Shown: positions 26,440-36,235, counted from the stretch's first letter. The stretch is DNA of 64,000 nucleotides from Thermus albus (GCF_022760855.1 NZ_JAKTNR010000003.1:186001-250000), one strand, 5' to 3'. Numbers and translations are program-made. The notes: generated by a model from the letters alone, not told the origin.

Positions 26440-28152
26440 ATGCGCTTCCTTCTCCTAGCCTTCGTTTTAGGGTGGAATCTGGCCTGGGCCCAGTACGACC
26501 TGGTGGTCTACGGCGCCACCCCCCAGGGGGTGACGGCGGCGGTGGCTGCAGCCCAAGAGGGCCTTAGGGTGCTTTTGCTGGAACCCGGCCGGGGAGTAGG
26601 GGGGGTTCTCACCCAAGGGTGGCTGGCCACCCTGGACCTGGCCAAGGACCAAGAGGGTCTTCTCCAAGGAGGTCTCTTTCGCGACTTTTACCGCCGCATC
26701 GGGCAGGAGGCTTCCTTCCATGTGAAGCGGGCGGAGGAGGCCTTCTGGGCCATGCTCCGGGAGGCAGGGGTGGAGGTAAGGCTCCAGGCTTCCTTGGACC
26801 GGGTGGAGGTGGAGGCGGGCCGCCTGACCCGGGTGGCGACCCCGGAGGGTCCTGTTCTAGCCCCTTACTTTGTGGATGCCAGCGATACCGCGGACCTGGC
26901 CTTTCGCGCTGGGGCCAGTTTCACCCAGGGCCGGGAGGATACGGGTCTGGACTCCAGGAGCATGGCGGCCACTTTGGTCTTCCGCTTGGAGGGGGTTCCC
27001 TGGGGCGCCGTCTTCCTAACCCTTAACTACGAGGGCCAGGTGCTGCGTACAGGGGCGGGGGCCTGGGGGCGAAGCGGCTGGGGCTTTGCGAGTCTGGTGC
27101 GGGGTTACCTCCCCTCCGATCCCAACCGCTATGCCCTTCGGGGCTTGAACCTGGCCCGCCAGGATGACGGGAGCCTTCTGGTGAATGCCCTCCTTCTATT
27201 TGGGGTGGAGGGTACGGATCCTTTGGCCCTCGAGCGCATCCGGGCAGAGGCGGCTTTGGAAGCGGAACGGGTGGTGTCGTATCTGCGGGAAAAGGACCCC
27301 CTTCTCTTCGGTACGGCCCGGTTAGCCGGGGTAGCTCCCGCCCTTTACCTGCGGGAAAGCCGGCACCTTAAGGCCCTCTACCGCCTTAAGGCCGAGGAGG
27401 TCCTCCTTGGCCAGATCTTTCCCGATGCTGTGGCCTTGGGAGGCTATCCCTTGGACGGCCAGGCCTACTTTCCTGGGGAAACCCCTTACCTTCTGGGTAC
27501 TCCGGTGCCCTACGGGGTGCCCTTCCGCAGCCTGGTGCCCCAGGAGCTGAGGAACCTGCTGGTGGTTTCCCAGGCGGCGGGATTTGACAGCGTGGCCGCC
27601 TTCTCCGCCCGGGTGGTGCCCCTAGAGATGGCTTTGGGAGAGGCGGCAGGGGTGGCGGCGGCCCTCTTGCGCAAGGCCCTCCAGGCAGGGCTTGGCAAGG
27701 TGCCTCTGGCCGGTTTTCCCGAGTTGGCCGGGAGCGCCCCGGGCCTCGAGGCCCTGCGCAAGCGGCTGGCCCAAAGGGGGGCCAGGCTCTCCTCCCCGGA
27801 GGGGGGGCGGGTGGAGGCGGATAGGCCGGGGTACCGGGAGGCGGTGTCCCTCCTAAGGCGGGGGTTGTTCGCTGGCCCCTATTACCTAAAGGGTTCCCTG
27901 GGCCTTTCTGAACCCATTCTTCTGGGGGACTTTTTGGCTAACCTGGAGCACTACTATCGGGCGAAGGGACCCGAGGAACGCCTCAGGGTGGTGTTGAAGG
28001 CCCGGGAGCTTTTCCGGGGAGAGTTGCAGAGGCCCTCGAGGAGGTCCGTGCTGAACCAGATCCTTCAGGCCTTGGGAGAGGGCAGGCTTGCGGGTGGCGA
28101 TCCCGTCACCCGGGGGGAGGCCGCCGTTATTTTGTACCGGCTTCTGCCATAA
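26440..28152 (+). CDS. Secreted FAD-dependent oxidoreductase with SLH-like tail
   Basis: A 570-residue protein starting with a signal peptide (MRFLLLAFVLGWNLAWAQ, cut near Ala-Gln). A Rossmann FAD motif follows immediately (YDLVVYGATPQGVTAAVAAAQEG...LLLEPG). The family is the FAD_oxidored (PF12831-type) group, seen also in xanthan-lyase-associated and other envelope proteins. The last 15 residues (DPVTRGEAAVILYRLL) look like the end of an S-layer homology motif, which would tether the enzyme to the cell wall. The ATG at 26440 is chosen so that the signal peptide is N-terminal; the frame opens earlier at 26419. The substrate is unknown. Confidence 0.78.
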   Translation: MRFLLLAFVLGWNLAWAQYDLVVYGATPQGVTAAVAAAQEGLRVLLLEPGRGVGGVLTQGWLATLDLAKDQEGLLQGGLFRDFYRRIGQEASFHVKRAEEAFWAMLREAGVEVRLQASLDRVEVEAGRLTRVATPEGPVLAPYFVDASDTADLAFRAGASFTQGREDTGLDSRSMAATLVFRLEGVPWGAVFLTLNYEGQVLRTGAGAWGRSGWGFASLVRGYLPSDPNRYALRGLNLARQDDGSLLVNALLLFGVEGTDPLALERIRAEAALEAERVVSYLREKDPLLFGTARLAGVAPALYLRESRHLKALYRLKAEEVLLGQIFPDAVALGGYPLDGQAYFPGETPYLLGTPVPYGVPFRSLVPQELRNLLVVSQAAGFDSVAAFSARVVPLEMALGEAAGVAAALLRKALQAGLGKVPLAGFPELAGSAPGLEALRKRLAQRGARLSSPEGGRVEADRPGYREAVSLLRRGLFAGPYYLKGSLGLSEPILLGDFLANLEHYYRAKGPEERLRVVLKARELFRGELQRPSRRSVLNQILQALGEGRLAGGDPVTRGEAAVILYRLLP

Positions 28153-28161
28153 TGGGTTAAC

Positions 28162-28656
28162 GTGCTGGCCATCCTCCTCCTCCCCGAGTTTTCCGAGCTG
28201 GAGGCGGCCTTAGCCCTGGAGGCGGCTCGGCGCCTGGAATACCCCGCCTACACCGTGGCCAAGGGGCGGAAGGGAACTCCAGCCCTGGCGGGTTCCGTCT
28301 GGACCCCCACCTACGCCTTTCCCGCAGCCCCCCCTCCTAGGGCCCTCTTCATCCCCGGGGCTAGGAGGCCCGGCCGCATGGCCCAAGACCCCACCTACCT
28401 GGCCTTTTTGGAGGAGATCTGGGAGGGTTTGGAGGCGGTGTTTTTAGGCTTTAACGCCCACCTTTTCCTGGCCGAGGTGGGGAGGCTTCCTACCCGGGTG
28501 GTGGCCCCGGGGGAGGTGGCCCGGTCCCTGGCCAGGCAGGGGTACCAGGTGGGGGAGGGCTCCTTCCACCGGGAGGCGAAGGTGTATTCCACCCTAGGAG
28601 GCTTGGCCCTCCTCCAGGCCTTAGCGGACTGGGCCCAAAAGGTGATTGAACTTTAA
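28162..28656 (+). CDS. DJ-1/PfpI-like protein lacking the usual cysteine
   Basis: A 164-residue protein with a GTG start, 9 bp after the FAD oxidoreductase. Its layout resembles the DJ-1/PfpI fold: an opening strand LAILLLPEFSELEAALALEAARR, a central ALFIPGARRPG and a segment VFLGFNAHLFLAEVG where the nucleophilic Cys of active members would be. Here Phe-Asn-Ala replaces it, so catalysis of the PfpI type is unlikely. It may bind a ligand or be a divergent regulator. The family call is tentative. Confidence 0.55.
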   Translation: MLAILLLPEFSELEAALALEAARRLEYPAYTVAKGRKGTPALAGSVWTPTYAFPAAPPPRALFIPGARRPGRMAQDPTYLAFLEEIWEGLEAVFLGFNAHLFLAEVGRLPTRVVAPGEVARSLARQGYQVGEGSFHREAKVYSTLGGLALLQALADWAQKVIEL

Positions 28657-28675
28657 GTTTGGGCGGGAGTACACT
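28646..28675 (+). promoter_or_regulatory. Promoter of the TetR-family gene
   Basis: -35 TTGAAC (28646-28651), 18-bp spacer, -10 TACACT (28670-28675), then 6 nt to the ATG at 28682, implying a leaderless message. The -35 overlaps the end of the upstream gene. Confidence 0.7.
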
Positions 28676-28681
28676 GCTTTC

Positions 28682-29320
28682 ATGACCGTGAGGGAGTACC
28701 AGAAAAAGCGCCGCCGTGACCGCATCTTCCAGGCGGCCATGGCCCTTTTCCGCCAACAGGGTTTTCGGGAGACCACCGCCAGCGACATTGCCAAAGCCGC
28801 CCACGTGTCCCGGGGTACCTTCTTCAACTACTATCCCTACAAGGAGGCGGTGCTCCTGGAGTACGGAAGCCTCCTGTTGGCTGACCTCCGGGAGCAGGTT
28901 AGGCGTGGGCTGGCCCAAGGGGAAGACCCTCTAGCCCTTCTGCGCTTCCTATTCCAGAGGCTTGCGGGTTTTACCCAAGCGGAGAAGGACCTTCTTCTGC
29001 CTCTTCTTTACGAGCTATTAAACCCTGACCCCATCCGGGCCAAGGCGGCCTTTATGGCCCTGCCTTTGGGCGATCTAATCGCGGAGGTGTTGAAGCCCCT
29101 AAAGGAGAAGGGGGTGGTGCGCCAGGACCTCTCCCTGGAGCGCATGGGTCGCACCCTGGCTGACCTTTACTTCCTGGTCGCCTTGCGCTGGGCGGCCTAT
29201 ACCCCTAATCGGGATTTCGCGGAAGAGCTGGACAAATCCCTGTCCTTGGCCCTGGAGGGGATCCTGGCCCGCAGCCAACCTGCCCAGGTTTCCAGGAAAT
29301 CCGCCAAGACCAAGGCTTAA
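28682..29320 (+). CDS. TetR/AcrR-family transcription regulator
   Basis: A 212-residue repressor-type protein. The N-terminal helix-turn-helix is clear: [45 protein letters not shown]. The C-terminal ligand domain is helical with no recognisable specificity, and the tail is basic (SRKSAKTKA). ATG at 28682 is set by the leaderless promoter; the frame extends upstream to 28646. The last 4 bp overlap the convergent uvrA end. The target is unknown; the upstream FAD oxidoreductase and DJ-1-like genes are candidates by position only. Confidence 0.9.
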   Translation: MTVREYQKKRRRDRIFQAAMALFRQQGFRETTASDIAKAAHVSRGTFFNYYPYKEAVLLEYGSLLLADLREQVRRGLAQGEDPLALLRFLFQRLAGFTQAEKDLLLPLLYELLNPDPIRAKAAFMALPLGDLIAEVLKPLKEKGVVRQDLSLERMGRTLADLYFLVALRWAAYTPNRDFAEELDKSLSLALEGILARSQPAQVSRKSAKTKA

Positions 29321-32175
29321 TCCGCCGCCACCTTTAGCCTCTCGGCGATCTCGGGGATCCTGGCCAGGAAGAGCCCCGTGGGGCTTCCCGAAAGGGCTAC
29401 CTCCTCCGGGGTGCCCTCGGCCACGATCTCCCCTCCCCGGTCCCCTCCCTCGGGGCCCAGGTCAATGACCCAGTCCGCGGTCTTCACCACGTCCAAGTTG
29501 TGCTCAATGACCACCACGGTGTTGCCGGCGTCCACCAGGCGGTGGAGCACGTCCAGGAGCTTGGCCACGTCGTCAAAGTGAAGTCCGGTGGTGGGCTCGT
29601 CCAGGATGTAGAGGGTGCGGCCCGTGGCCTTGCGGCCCAGCTCCGTGGCCAGCTTGATCCGTTGGGCCTCCCCCCCGGAAAGGGTGGGGGAGGGCTGGCC
29701 CAGGCGCATGTACCCCAGGCCCACGTCCACCATGAGCTGGAGCTTGCGGGCAATGGTGGGAACGTGCTGGAAAAACTCCAGGGCTTCCTCGGCGGTCATG
29801 TCCAGCACATCGGCGATGCTCTTGCCCCGGAGCTTCACCTCCAGGGTCTCCTTGTTGTAGCGCTTGCCCTTGCACACCTCGCAGGGCACGTAGAGGTCGG
29901 GCAAAAAGAGCATCTCGATCTTCACCGTGCCGTCGCCCCCGCAGGCCTCACACCGCCCCCCTTTCACGTTGAAGGAGAAGCGGCCTGGGCCGTAGCCCCG
30001 TTTCCTGGCCTCGGGGGTTTTGGCGAAGAGGTCGCGGATCTCGTCAAAGATTCCGGTGTAGGTGGCGGGGTTGGAGCGGGGGGTGCGGCCGATGGGGGAC
30101 TGGTCTATTTCAATGACCTTGTCCAGGTGCTCGAGGCCCTCCAGGGCATCAAAGGCCCCCGGGGTGGTCTTGGCCCGCATGAGCCTTTGCGCCAAGGCGG
30201 CGTAGAGGACATCGTGGATCAGGGTGCTCTTGCCCGAGCCCGAAGGCCCCGTGACCGCCACGAAGCGGCCCAAGGGGATGCGTAGGGTGACCCCTTTCAG
30301 GTTGTGCTCCCGGGCTCCCCTTAGCACCAGCCACTTGCCGTTGCCCTTCCGGCGCTCCTTGGGCACGGGGATTTTCTTCTCTCCCCTTAGGTAGGCCCCG
30401 GTGAGGCTTTGGGGGCTTCGGAGAATCTCCTCCAAGGGGCCTTGGGCCACCACCTCCCCTCCATGGATGCCGGCCCCCGGCCCCATGTCCACGATCCAGT
30501 CCGCGGCCCGCATGGTCTCCTCGTCGTGCTCCACCACGATCAGGGTGTTGCCGAGGCCCTGTAAGCGCTTCAAGGTGGCGATGAGGCGCTGGTTGTCCCG
30601 GGGATGCAGGCCGATGCTGGGCTCGTCCAGGACATAGAGCACTCCGGTGAGGCCGCTACCCACCTGCGTGGCCAGGCGGATCCGCTGGGCCTCCCCTCCG
30701 GAGAGGGTGTTGGCGGCGCGGTCCAGGGTGAGGTAGTCCAGCCCTACCCCCACCAAAAACCCTAGCCTTTCCACGATCTCCCGCAGGATGGGGCGGGCGA
30801 TCTGGGCCTGGAAGGGGGGGAGATGGGCCTCGAGGTCCCGGAAAAACTCCAGGGCCTCGCGAACCGGCAGGGCCGAAACCTCGGCGATGTTTTTGCCCGC
30901 CACCTTTACGGAGAGCACCTCCTTCTTGTAGCGGGTGCCGCCGCAGACCGGGCAGGGCTTTTGCGACATAAACCCTTCCAGCGCCTCCTTGACCCCTTCG
31001 GATTCCGCCTCCTGATAGCGCTTCTGCAACCAGGGGATCACCCCCTCGTAGTGGACCTCCACCCGGAAGGTTTCCTTCCCTCCCCGGCGGAAGACCACCT
31101 CAAAGGGCTCGGGAAGGCCATGGAGGACCGCCTGCTTAGCCTCCTCGGGCAGGTCCTTAAAGGGGGTCTTCAGGTCAAACCCCAAGTGCTCCGCCAAGGC
31201 CCGAAGCCGGTCCCAGAGGTAGCTCCTTCCCGTGTCCCGCCCCCTTGCCCAGGGCAGGATGGCTCCTTCGGCCAGGGAAAGCTCGGGGTTTACGATGAGC
31301 TCGGGGTCAAACTCCTGCTTGTAGCCCAGGCCCGAGCAGGCGGGGCAGGCCCCGTAGGGGGCGTTGAAGGAGAAGATGCGGGGCTCCAGCTCCTCCAGGA
31401 CGCTCCCATGCTCGGGGCAGGCGAACTTTTCCGAGTAAAGCTCCTCTTGGCCACTATCCGGGTAAAGGACCCGCAAAAGCCCCTCGCCCCTAAGAAGGGC
31501 AAGCTCCACCGCCTCGGCGATGCGGGGGCGTTCCTCCTCCTTAAGGGCCACCCGGTCCACCACCAGGTCGATGTCGTGCTTCTCGTACTTTTCCAGGTTG
31601 AGGTTCTGGGCCTCTTCCAGGAGGTAGATGACCCCGTCCACCCTAACCCTGGCGTACCCCTCCTTGATGAGCTGTCCAAAGAGCTTTCGGTACTCCCCCT
31701 TTCTGCCCCGCACCAAGGGAGCCATGAGGATGGCCCGGGTTCCCGGGGGTTTCCCCAAGAGGCGGTCGGTGATCTCGCTGGCGGACTGCTTCTCAATGGG
31801 GCGGCCGCATTCCGGGCAGTAGGCGGTGCCGATGCGGGCATAGAGGAGGCGGAGGTAGTCGTGGATCTCCGTCACCGTGCCCACAGTGGAGCGGGGGTTG
31901 TGGCTGGTGGTCTTTTGGTCAATGGAGATGGCGGGGGAAAGGCCCTCTATGCTTTCCACCTCGGGCTTGTCCATGACCCCCAGGAACTGGCGGGCGTAGC
32001 TGGAGAGGCTTTCCACGTAGCGCCGTTGCCCTTCCGCGTAGATGGTGTCAAAGGCCAGGGTGCTCTTGCCCGAGCCGGAAACCCCAGTGATGACGATGAA
32101 CTTGCCCCGCGGGAGCTCCAGGTTGATGTTCTTGAGGTTGTGCTCCCGTGCCCCCCGGATGACGATGCGGTCCAT
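29317..32175 (-). CDS. uvrA: Excinuclease ABC subunit A
   Basis: DNA-damage recognition ATPase of nucleotide excision repair, 952 residues, the same length as T. thermophilus UvrA. Two ABC modules are present: Walker [10 protein letters not shown] and GPSGSGKST, signatures [14 protein letters not shown] and [14 protein letters not shown]. Zinc modules appear as CPECG, CPACSG, CPVCGG and CEACGGDG...CEVCKG. ATG at 32175 begins [17 protein letters not shown], the standard N-terminus, although the frame continues upstream. TATACT lies 7 nt before the ATG, so it is probably leaderless and divergent from the SIS gene. It converges on the TetR gene. Confidence 0.97.
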   Translation of the reverse strand: MDRIVIRGAREHNLKNINLELPRGKFIVITGVSGSGKSTLAFDTIYAEGQRRYVESLSSYARQFLGVMDKPEVESIEGLSPAISIDQKTTSHNPRSTVGTVTEIHDYLRLLYARIGTAYCPECGRPIEKQSASEITDRLLGKPPGTRAILMAPLVRGRKGEYRKLFGQLIKEGYARVRVDGVIYLLEEAQNLNLEKYEKHDIDLVVDRVALKEEERPRIAEAVELALLRGEGLLRVLYPDSGQEELYSEKFACPEHGSVLEELEPRIFSFNAPYGACPACSGLGYKQEFDPELIVNPELSLAEGAILPWARGRDTGRSYLWDRLRALAEHLGFDLKTPFKDLPEEAKQAVLHGLPEPFEVVFRRGGKETFRVEVHYEGVIPWLQKRYQEAESEGVKEALEGFMSQKPCPVCGGTRYKKEVLSVKVAGKNIAEVSALPVREALEFFRDLEAHLPPFQAQIARPILREIVERLGFLVGVGLDYLTLDRAANTLSGGEAQRIRLATQVGSGLTGVLYVLDEPSIGLHPRDNQRLIATLKRLQGLGNTLIVVEHDEETMRAADWIVDMGPGAGIHGGEVVAQGPLEEILRSPQSLTGAYLRGEKKIPVPKERRKGNGKWLVLRGAREHNLKGVTLRIPLGRFVAVTGPSGSGKSTLIHDVLYAALAQRLMRAKTTPGAFDALEGLEHLDKVIEIDQSPIGRTPRSNPATYTGIFDEIRDLFAKTPEARKRGYGPGRFSFNVKGGRCEACGGDGTVKIEMLFLPDLYVPCEVCKGKRYNKETLEVKLRGKSIADVLDMTAEEALEFFQHVPTIARKLQLMVDVGLGYMRLGQPSPTLSGGEAQRIKLATELGRKATGRTLYILDEPTTGLHFDDVAKLLDVLHRLVDAGNTVVVIEHNLDVVKTADWVIDLGPEGGDRGGEIVAEGTPEEVALSGSPTGLFLARIPEIAERLKVAAD

Positions 32176-32250
32176 CCGTGGAAGTATACCACTTCCCTCT
32201 GGCAAGGACCAGGTGGCAGGGGGGTGCTTCCCGTGGCCTATAGTGGACTC

Positions 32251-33282
32251 ATGGCCTCTTGGATGCGCGCCGAGGCGGAGGAGGCTCCTAAGGTCATAGA
32301 GCGTCTCCTTCGGGAGAACGAGGGTGAGGTGCAGGGCCTGGCCCGCTTCCTGAGGAAGCGTCCCCCGAGCCTTACCCTTACCGTGGCCCGGGGCAGTTCC
32401 GACCACGCGGCCCTTTTGGCCAAGTACCTCCTCGAGGCCCGCCTGGAATGGCCGGTCCTCTCCTTGGCCCCTTCTGTCCTCACCCTCTACCGGGCCCGGC
32501 CCCGGGTGCCCTTTCCTTCGCTCCTTCTGGCCTACAGCCAAAGCGGGGAGAGCCCGGATCTCCTGGAGGCCGTGGCCGCCTACCGGGCGCAGGGTGTCCT
32601 CACGGTGGCCCTGGTGAACCGGGAGGAGAGCCCCCTGGCCCGAATGGCGGAGGTGGTCCTTCCCCTCCATGCCGGGGAGGAGAGGGCGGTGGCCGCCACC
32701 AAGAGCTTTCTCGCCATGCTGGCCGCCACCCTTCACCTGCTTTCCCACCTGGTGGAGGAATCCCGCCTGCGCCAGGTCCTTCCCACCTTACCCGAGGCCT
32801 TGCACCGGGCCTTGGAAACCTCGGGGGAGCTGGATTACCTGGAGGATGGGGAAAACCTTTTCGTCCTGGGGCGGGGGTTTACCTACCCTGTGGCCCTCGA
32901 GGCGGCCTTGAAGCTCAAGGAGGTGGCGGGGCTTCATGCGGAGGGGCTTTCGGCGGCGGAGTTTCTCCATGGGCCCCAGGCGCTATTGGAGCCCGGCTTT
33001 CCTGTGCTGGCCCTGGTGCAAAAGGATGAGGCCTCGGATACCCTTCTTGCCATCCTGGAGGGGCTAAGGGCTAAAGGAGCCCATCTTCTCGTCCTCTCCC
33101 CTGAACCCGACGCCCTAGCTTTGGCGGATTCCCCCCTGGCGCTTCCTGTGGCCTCTGAGCCCGAAACCACCCCTCTTCTCCTAGCCCAGGCCTTCTACCC
33201 CAAGGCGGAGGCCTTGGCCCGGGCCCGGGGCTTGGACCCGGACCGGCCCCGGCACCTCACCAAGGTGACCCGGACCCGTTAG
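32251..33282 (+). CDS. SIS-domain sugar isomerase/deaminase (GlmS C-terminal-like)
   Basis: A 343-residue protein made of two SIS domains, like the isomerase half of GlmS but with no glutaminase domain. [59 protein letters not shown] and [16 protein letters not shown] are characteristic. Such stand-alone forms act as glucosamine-6-phosphate deaminases or AgaS-type isomerases in amino-sugar use. TATAGT at 32239-32244 lies 6 nt before the ATG, so it is probably leaderless. It overlaps convergent csaA by 4 bp. Confidence 0.87.
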   Translation: MASWMRAEAEEAPKVIERLLRENEGEVQGLARFLRKRPPSLTLTVARGSSDHAALLAKYLLEARLEWPVLSLAPSVLTLYRARPRVPFPSLLLAYSQSGESPDLLEAVAAYRAQGVLTVALVNREESPLARMAEVVLPLHAGEERAVAATKSFLAMLAATLHLLSHLVEESRLRQVLPTLPEALHRALETSGELDYLEDGENLFVLGRGFTYPVALEAALKLKEVAGLHAEGLSAAEFLHGPQALLEPGFPVLALVQKDEASDTLLAILEGLRAKGAHLLVLSPEPDALALADSPLALPVASEPETTPLLLAQAFYPKAEALARARGLDPDRPRHLTKVTRTR

Positions 33283-33608
33283 AAGACCTTCTCCCCCAGG
33301 GGCACCTCCCGCTCCACGGTGAGGAGGACCACCCGGCCCTCCCCATCCTTGGCCCCCAGGACCAGGACCTCCGAGGGAAACCCGGCAATGAGGCGGGTAC
33401 CTAGGTTCACCGCGCACACCACCAGCCGGCCCAAGAGGTCTTCCGGGCGGTAGAGTTCGGTGATCTGGGCGGAGCTTTGCTTGATGCCCAAAGGACCCAG
33501 GTCTATCCAAAGCTTATAGCTGGGCTTGCGGGCTTTCTCGTGGGGCTCGGCCTTAAGAATACGGCCCACGCGCAAATCCAGGGCTTGGAAGGCTTCCAGG
33601 GCGTCCAT
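33279..33608 (-). CDS. csaA: CsaA-type tRNA-binding domain protein
   Basis: A 109-residue OB-fold protein of the CsaA/EMAPII-like tRNA-binding family, a small dimer described as an export-related chaperone. LDLRVGRILKAEPHEKARKPSYKLWIDLG, KQSSAQITELYRPEDLLGR and VVCAVNLGTRLIAGFPSEVLVLGA are highly typical. ATG at 33608 gives the family's usual length. It converges with the SIS gene. Confidence 0.9.
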   Translation of the reverse strand: MDALEAFQALDLRVGRILKAEPHEKARKPSYKLWIDLGPLGIKQSSAQITELYRPEDLLGRLVVCAVNLGTRLIAGFPSEVLVLGAKDGEGRVVLLTVEREVPLGEKVF

Positions 33609-33647
33609 GCTTTGATTCTGCCAGAAGGGTCGCCGTACCAAAAGCAT

Positions 33648-33671
33648 CCCCGCCCCCACAAGGGGGCGGGG
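33648..33671. terminator. Hairpin terminator downstream of tRNA-Met
   Basis: CCCCGCCCCC, loop ACAA, GGGGGCGGGG. On the minus strand it follows tRNA-Met and is trailed by ATGCTTTTGG, so it probably ends the tRNA transcript before csaA; on the plus strand it is trailed by GGTTTTG. Confidence 0.65.
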
Positions 33672-33692
33672 GTTTTGCCGTCCTGGAGCTGG

Positions 33693-33766
33693 TGGGCCGT
33701 GCAGGACTTGAACCTGCAACCAACCGGTTATGAGCCGGCCGCTCTCACCGATTGAGCTAACGGCCC
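33693..33766 (-). tRNA. tRNA-Met (anticodon CAT)
   Basis: Minus-strand cloverleaf. The acceptor stem is GGGCCGT / ACGGCCC with discriminator A, CCA is encoded at 33692-33690, and the anticodon loop CTCATAA gives CAT. A 1-72 G-C pair and the absence of initiator features point to elongator Met, but an Ile tRNA with lysidine-modified CAT cannot be excluded. Confidence 0.88.
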
Positions 33767-33852
33767 CTGCCAGAAGGCTATATTAGCATAGCAGGTGGGG
33801 TGGGGCTAGATATCCGGGGCCCAGAGGTGTAGGGTGGAAGCGGAGGTGAGCC

Positions 33853-34044
33853 ATGACGGTGAACGAGAGCACCACCGATAGGGTGATCCGGTTTATCCTG
33901 GCCCTCATCCTCTTCTACTTCGCCTTCCAGTCGGCATCCCCTTGGAACTGGATTCTGGGCATTGTGGCGGTGGTCCTCCTCTTCACGGCGGTTACCGGCT
34001 TCTGCGCCCTTTACAAGGTCCTGGGCATTAGCACCAAGAAGTAA
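33853..34044 (+). CDS. DUF2892 small membrane protein (YgaP-like)
   Basis: A 63-residue protein. MTVNESTTDRVIRFILALILF starts the family, followed by two membrane helices (about 12-27 and 32-50) and the conserved TGFCALYKVLGI end. DUF2892 corresponds to the membrane part of YgaP without its rhodanese domain. The function is unknown, perhaps linked to sulfur or thiol metabolism. ATG at 33853 follows GGAGGTGAG. Confidence 0.88.
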   Translation: MTVNESTTDRVIRFILALILFYFAFQSASPWNWILGIVAVVLLFTAVTGFCALYKVLGISTKK

Positions 34045-34070
34045 GCGACCGGGCTCTTTGGGTTTTGGGA

Positions 34071-34604
34071 ATGGGGGCCTTGCCCTGGCCGGTTGCTCCC
34101 GGGGACCTCGTGCGGGTAGAGTTTTACAAGTTCCCGGGAGATAGCCCGCACTATTTCTGGGAGGCCCGGGTGGTGGAGGTGCGCCCCGAAGGGGTCCTCA
34201 CCCTTTTGCCCCAAGGGGAAACCTTCCACCATGTGGCCAAGGGTAGGAGGGTGGTGCTGGACCACGACGCCTACGTGGCCTTTTTCCCAGGGGCCTGGTA
34301 CTCCGGGGGGCCGGACGTGCGGGAGGGGCGGGTTTTGGAATACTACTGGAACGTGCAGACCCCGGCCGAGTGGACGGGAAAGGGTTTTCGCCAGTACGAC
34401 CTCGAGCTGGACGTGAGGTGCCGGGCCGACCACTCCTGTGAGGTCTTTGACCGGGAGGAGTTTTGGGCCAAGCGCCCCCTTTACCCCAAGGCTTGGGTGG
34501 AGGAGGCGGAAAGGGCGGTGGAGGCCATCTTCCGCCACATGGAAGAAGGGCGCTGGCCGGTTTTGCCTCCGGGGGAACCCCTTCCGTGGTTGGAGCGGAT
34601 CTAG
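34071..34604 (+). CDS. DUF402-domain protein
   Basis: A 177-residue protein with the DUF402 signature: AWYSGGPDVREGRVLEYYWNV, YDLELDVRCRADHSCEVFDREEF. Characterised DUF402 proteins are nucleoside tri-/diphosphate phosphatases or RNA-associated factors; the conserved Tyr/Asp/Glu residues are present here. ATG at 34071 is preferred over the TTG at 34065. No clear Shine-Dalgarno is seen. Its stop overlaps the end of the convergent next gene by 4 bp. Confidence 0.8.
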   Translation: MGALPWPVAPGDLVRVEFYKFPGDSPHYFWEARVVEVRPEGVLTLLPQGETFHHVAKGRRVVLDHDAYVAFFPGAWYSGGPDVREGRVLEYYWNVQTPAEWTGKGFRQYDLELDVRCRADHSCEVFDREEFWAKRPLYPKAWVEEAERAVEAIFRHMEEGRWPVLPPGEPLPWLERI

Positions 34605-35620
34605 GGGGTAAGGCTGGGTAGGGGGTTGGGTCTGGGGTCCTGATTCCCGGGCCCCCAGGCTTTAATGGGGAGGAGGGCGCGGCCCTCTAAGTGCCAGCGT
34701 CCTTCCAGGACCACCTGGTAGAGTAGGCCTTTGAAGAAGCCATGAAAGCTATCCTCCCAGGTTTCCAGGTTCTGGGCCCTAAGGGGGTAGTTGTGCCAGG
34801 CGGGACCCAGGTAGTAGAGCCAGGGGTCCTCGAGGGGCCGGGTGTCCTTAGGGGGGAGGCCTAGGAGGGCGTTGAAGTAGCCCCGGAGGCGGCTTGCGGT
34901 GAAGAGGAGGTTGAGGTAGGGGTCTTCCAGGGCCTTTCTGGCCTCGGCCTCCGTCTTGGGGAAGGGCCTAGCGGGGTCCCAGGCCCCGAAAAGCCGCAGG
35001 CGGTCCCCTTGCTTAAGGGCATCCTCCCAGCTCATCTGGGCCAGGCCCAGGGTGCGGCTTAAGGGGGCGTGGCCTTGGGTCTCGGCCAGGCCTTGGGCTA
35101 GGCCATCCGCCGCTTCCCGCACCCCCCGGGAAAGCCCCAAGGCCTTGTCCCCGCCATACTGCTCGTTGTCCACGATGGCCGCCAGCACCCCGGAGGGAAG
35201 ACCTAGGGCAAAGGCGGCGGCACGGATCTCCCGGGCATAGGGAAGGACGTGGTGGGGGGCGGTGGGCAAACCCTCCAGGTTCACCCTCTGGCCGCGCCTG
35301 GCCTGGCCGATGGCTTCTACCCAGCGCCTGGCCGCCAAAAGGGCGCTTTGGGCCTCGGGATAGGCAGCCCGCTTGCCGGAACGCTGGTTTCTGAGCTCGA
35401 GGCGCATAAGGTGGTCGTAGGCCCTTGCAGCTTCCTCTCCAAGAAGCTGGTGCAGGCTGGCCTTTAAGGCCAGGTGGAGGCTAACCAGGCTCTCCCGCTT
35501 CTCCTTGGGATAGGGGAGAAGGTCCCTAAGGCTTGGGGAAGGGGGTAGGGAAGGGGGAATGGGAAGGGTAAAAAACAAGAGACCAGCCACCAACAGCACG
35601 AGCCAGGGGCCCGGGGGCAT
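34601..35620 (-). CDS. Secreted lysozyme-fold-like hypothetical protein
   Basis: A 339-residue protein with an N-terminal hydrophobic segment (WLVLLVAGLLFFTLPIP) that reads as a signal peptide or anchor, followed by a Pro/Ser-rich linker. The body is helical. GLPSGVLAAIVDNEQYGGDKA followed by RTLGLAQMSWEDAL resembles the catalytic-Glu and GLxQxx pattern of lytic transglycosylases, but the match is weak. It lies 3 bp downstream of the NYN-domain gene and is probably cotranscribed with it. I do not recognise a named family; a cell-wall role is a guess. Confidence 0.6.
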   Translation of the reverse strand: MPPGPWLVLLVAGLLFFTLPIPPSLPPSPSLRDLLPYPKEKRESLVSLHLALKASLHQLLGEEAARAYDHLMRLELRNQRSGKRAAYPEAQSALLAARRWVEAIGQARRGQRVNLEGLPTAPHHVLPYAREIRAAAFALGLPSGVLAAIVDNEQYGGDKALGLSRGVREAADGLAQGLAETQGHAPLSRTLGLAQMSWEDALKQGDRLRLFGAWDPARPFPKTEAEARKALEDPYLNLLFTASRLRGYFNALLGLPPKDTRPLEDPWLYYLGPAWHNYPLRAQNLETWEDSFHGFFKGLLYQVVLEGRWHLEGRALLPIKAWGPGNQDPRPNPLPSLTP

Positions 35621-35623
35621 GGG

Positions 35624-36172
35624 CTAGGGCTGGGTGTCTTCCACCGGGGCAGGGGCGATCTCCACCGTGGCCTCCACCGGATAGCCGGCGTAGGTGCGGC
35701 GGCCCCCGAGGGTTCTCTCCAATACTTCCCGCCACTCAGGCAGGTTCAGGAAGCGGTCTGCTTGGTTGCGGAGCTCGAGGTCGGCCAGCTCGTGGACGCC
35801 CAGAAGATGGATCTCCTTTCCCAAGGCCCTAAGGGCGGCAAAGGTATGGGCCAGGTCTCCCGAACCGCTGGCCACGATGGCCCGGTCCCAGCGGGGAGCG
35901 GTGGTGAGGAGATCCGTGGCCATCATAGCTTCAAACCGGGCGTCCCCCCGCACCAGGCGGCTTCGCACCGTGTAGCCCATGAAGACCAAGGCGTCTATGA
36001 AGCGCTGCTGGCGCTCGTCCTCGGGGTCGGTGATGGGGACATAATAAAAGGCGTTGTAAAGCTGCTCCGGGGTGGCGAACTGGGTGAGGACCCGGCGGTG
36101 GTCCACGTTCCATCCCAAGCGCTTGGTGGCCAGGTACATGTAGGATCCGTCAATGAAAAGGGCAACCCGCAT
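35624..36172 (-). CDS. NYN (PIN-like, LabA/DUF88-type) domain protein
   Basis: A 182-residue protein of the PIN-like NYN nuclease fold: MRVALFIDGSYMYLATKRLGW (first Asp), ALVFMGYTV, DRAIVASGSGDLAHTFAALRALGKEIHLLGV (central Ser-Gly-Asp) and ELRNQADRFLNL. The acidic residues expected of an RNA nuclease are present. ATG at 36172 is chosen over the earlier opening at 36223 because it starts exactly at the first beta strand. The C-terminal tail is acidic and Pro-rich. Confidence 0.85.
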   Translation of the reverse strand: MRVALFIDGSYMYLATKRLGWNVDHRRVLTQFATPEQLYNAFYYVPITDPEDERQQRFIDALVFMGYTVRSRLVRGDARFEAMMATDLLTTAPRWDRAIVASGSGDLAHTFAALRALGKEIHLLGVHELADLELRNQADRFLNLPEWREVLERTLGGRRTYAGYPVEATVEIAPAPVEDTQP

Positions 36173-36235
36173 ATGCCCCCATCTTAGAACAAACCGGGGC
36201 CCCGGGGTAGCCCGGAGCCCCAAGGGTATTCCCTT

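Noticed and set aside
30823..32250. Upstream extension of the SIS-domain frame across uvrA
   Set aside because: The extension is antisense to uvrA. The SIS protein clearly starts at 32251, just after a -10 box.
32176..32748. Upstream extension of the uvrA frame (about 190 codons)
   Set aside because: MDRIVIRG at 32175 is the known UvrA N-terminus and gives the usual 952 residues; the extension runs antisense through the SIS gene.
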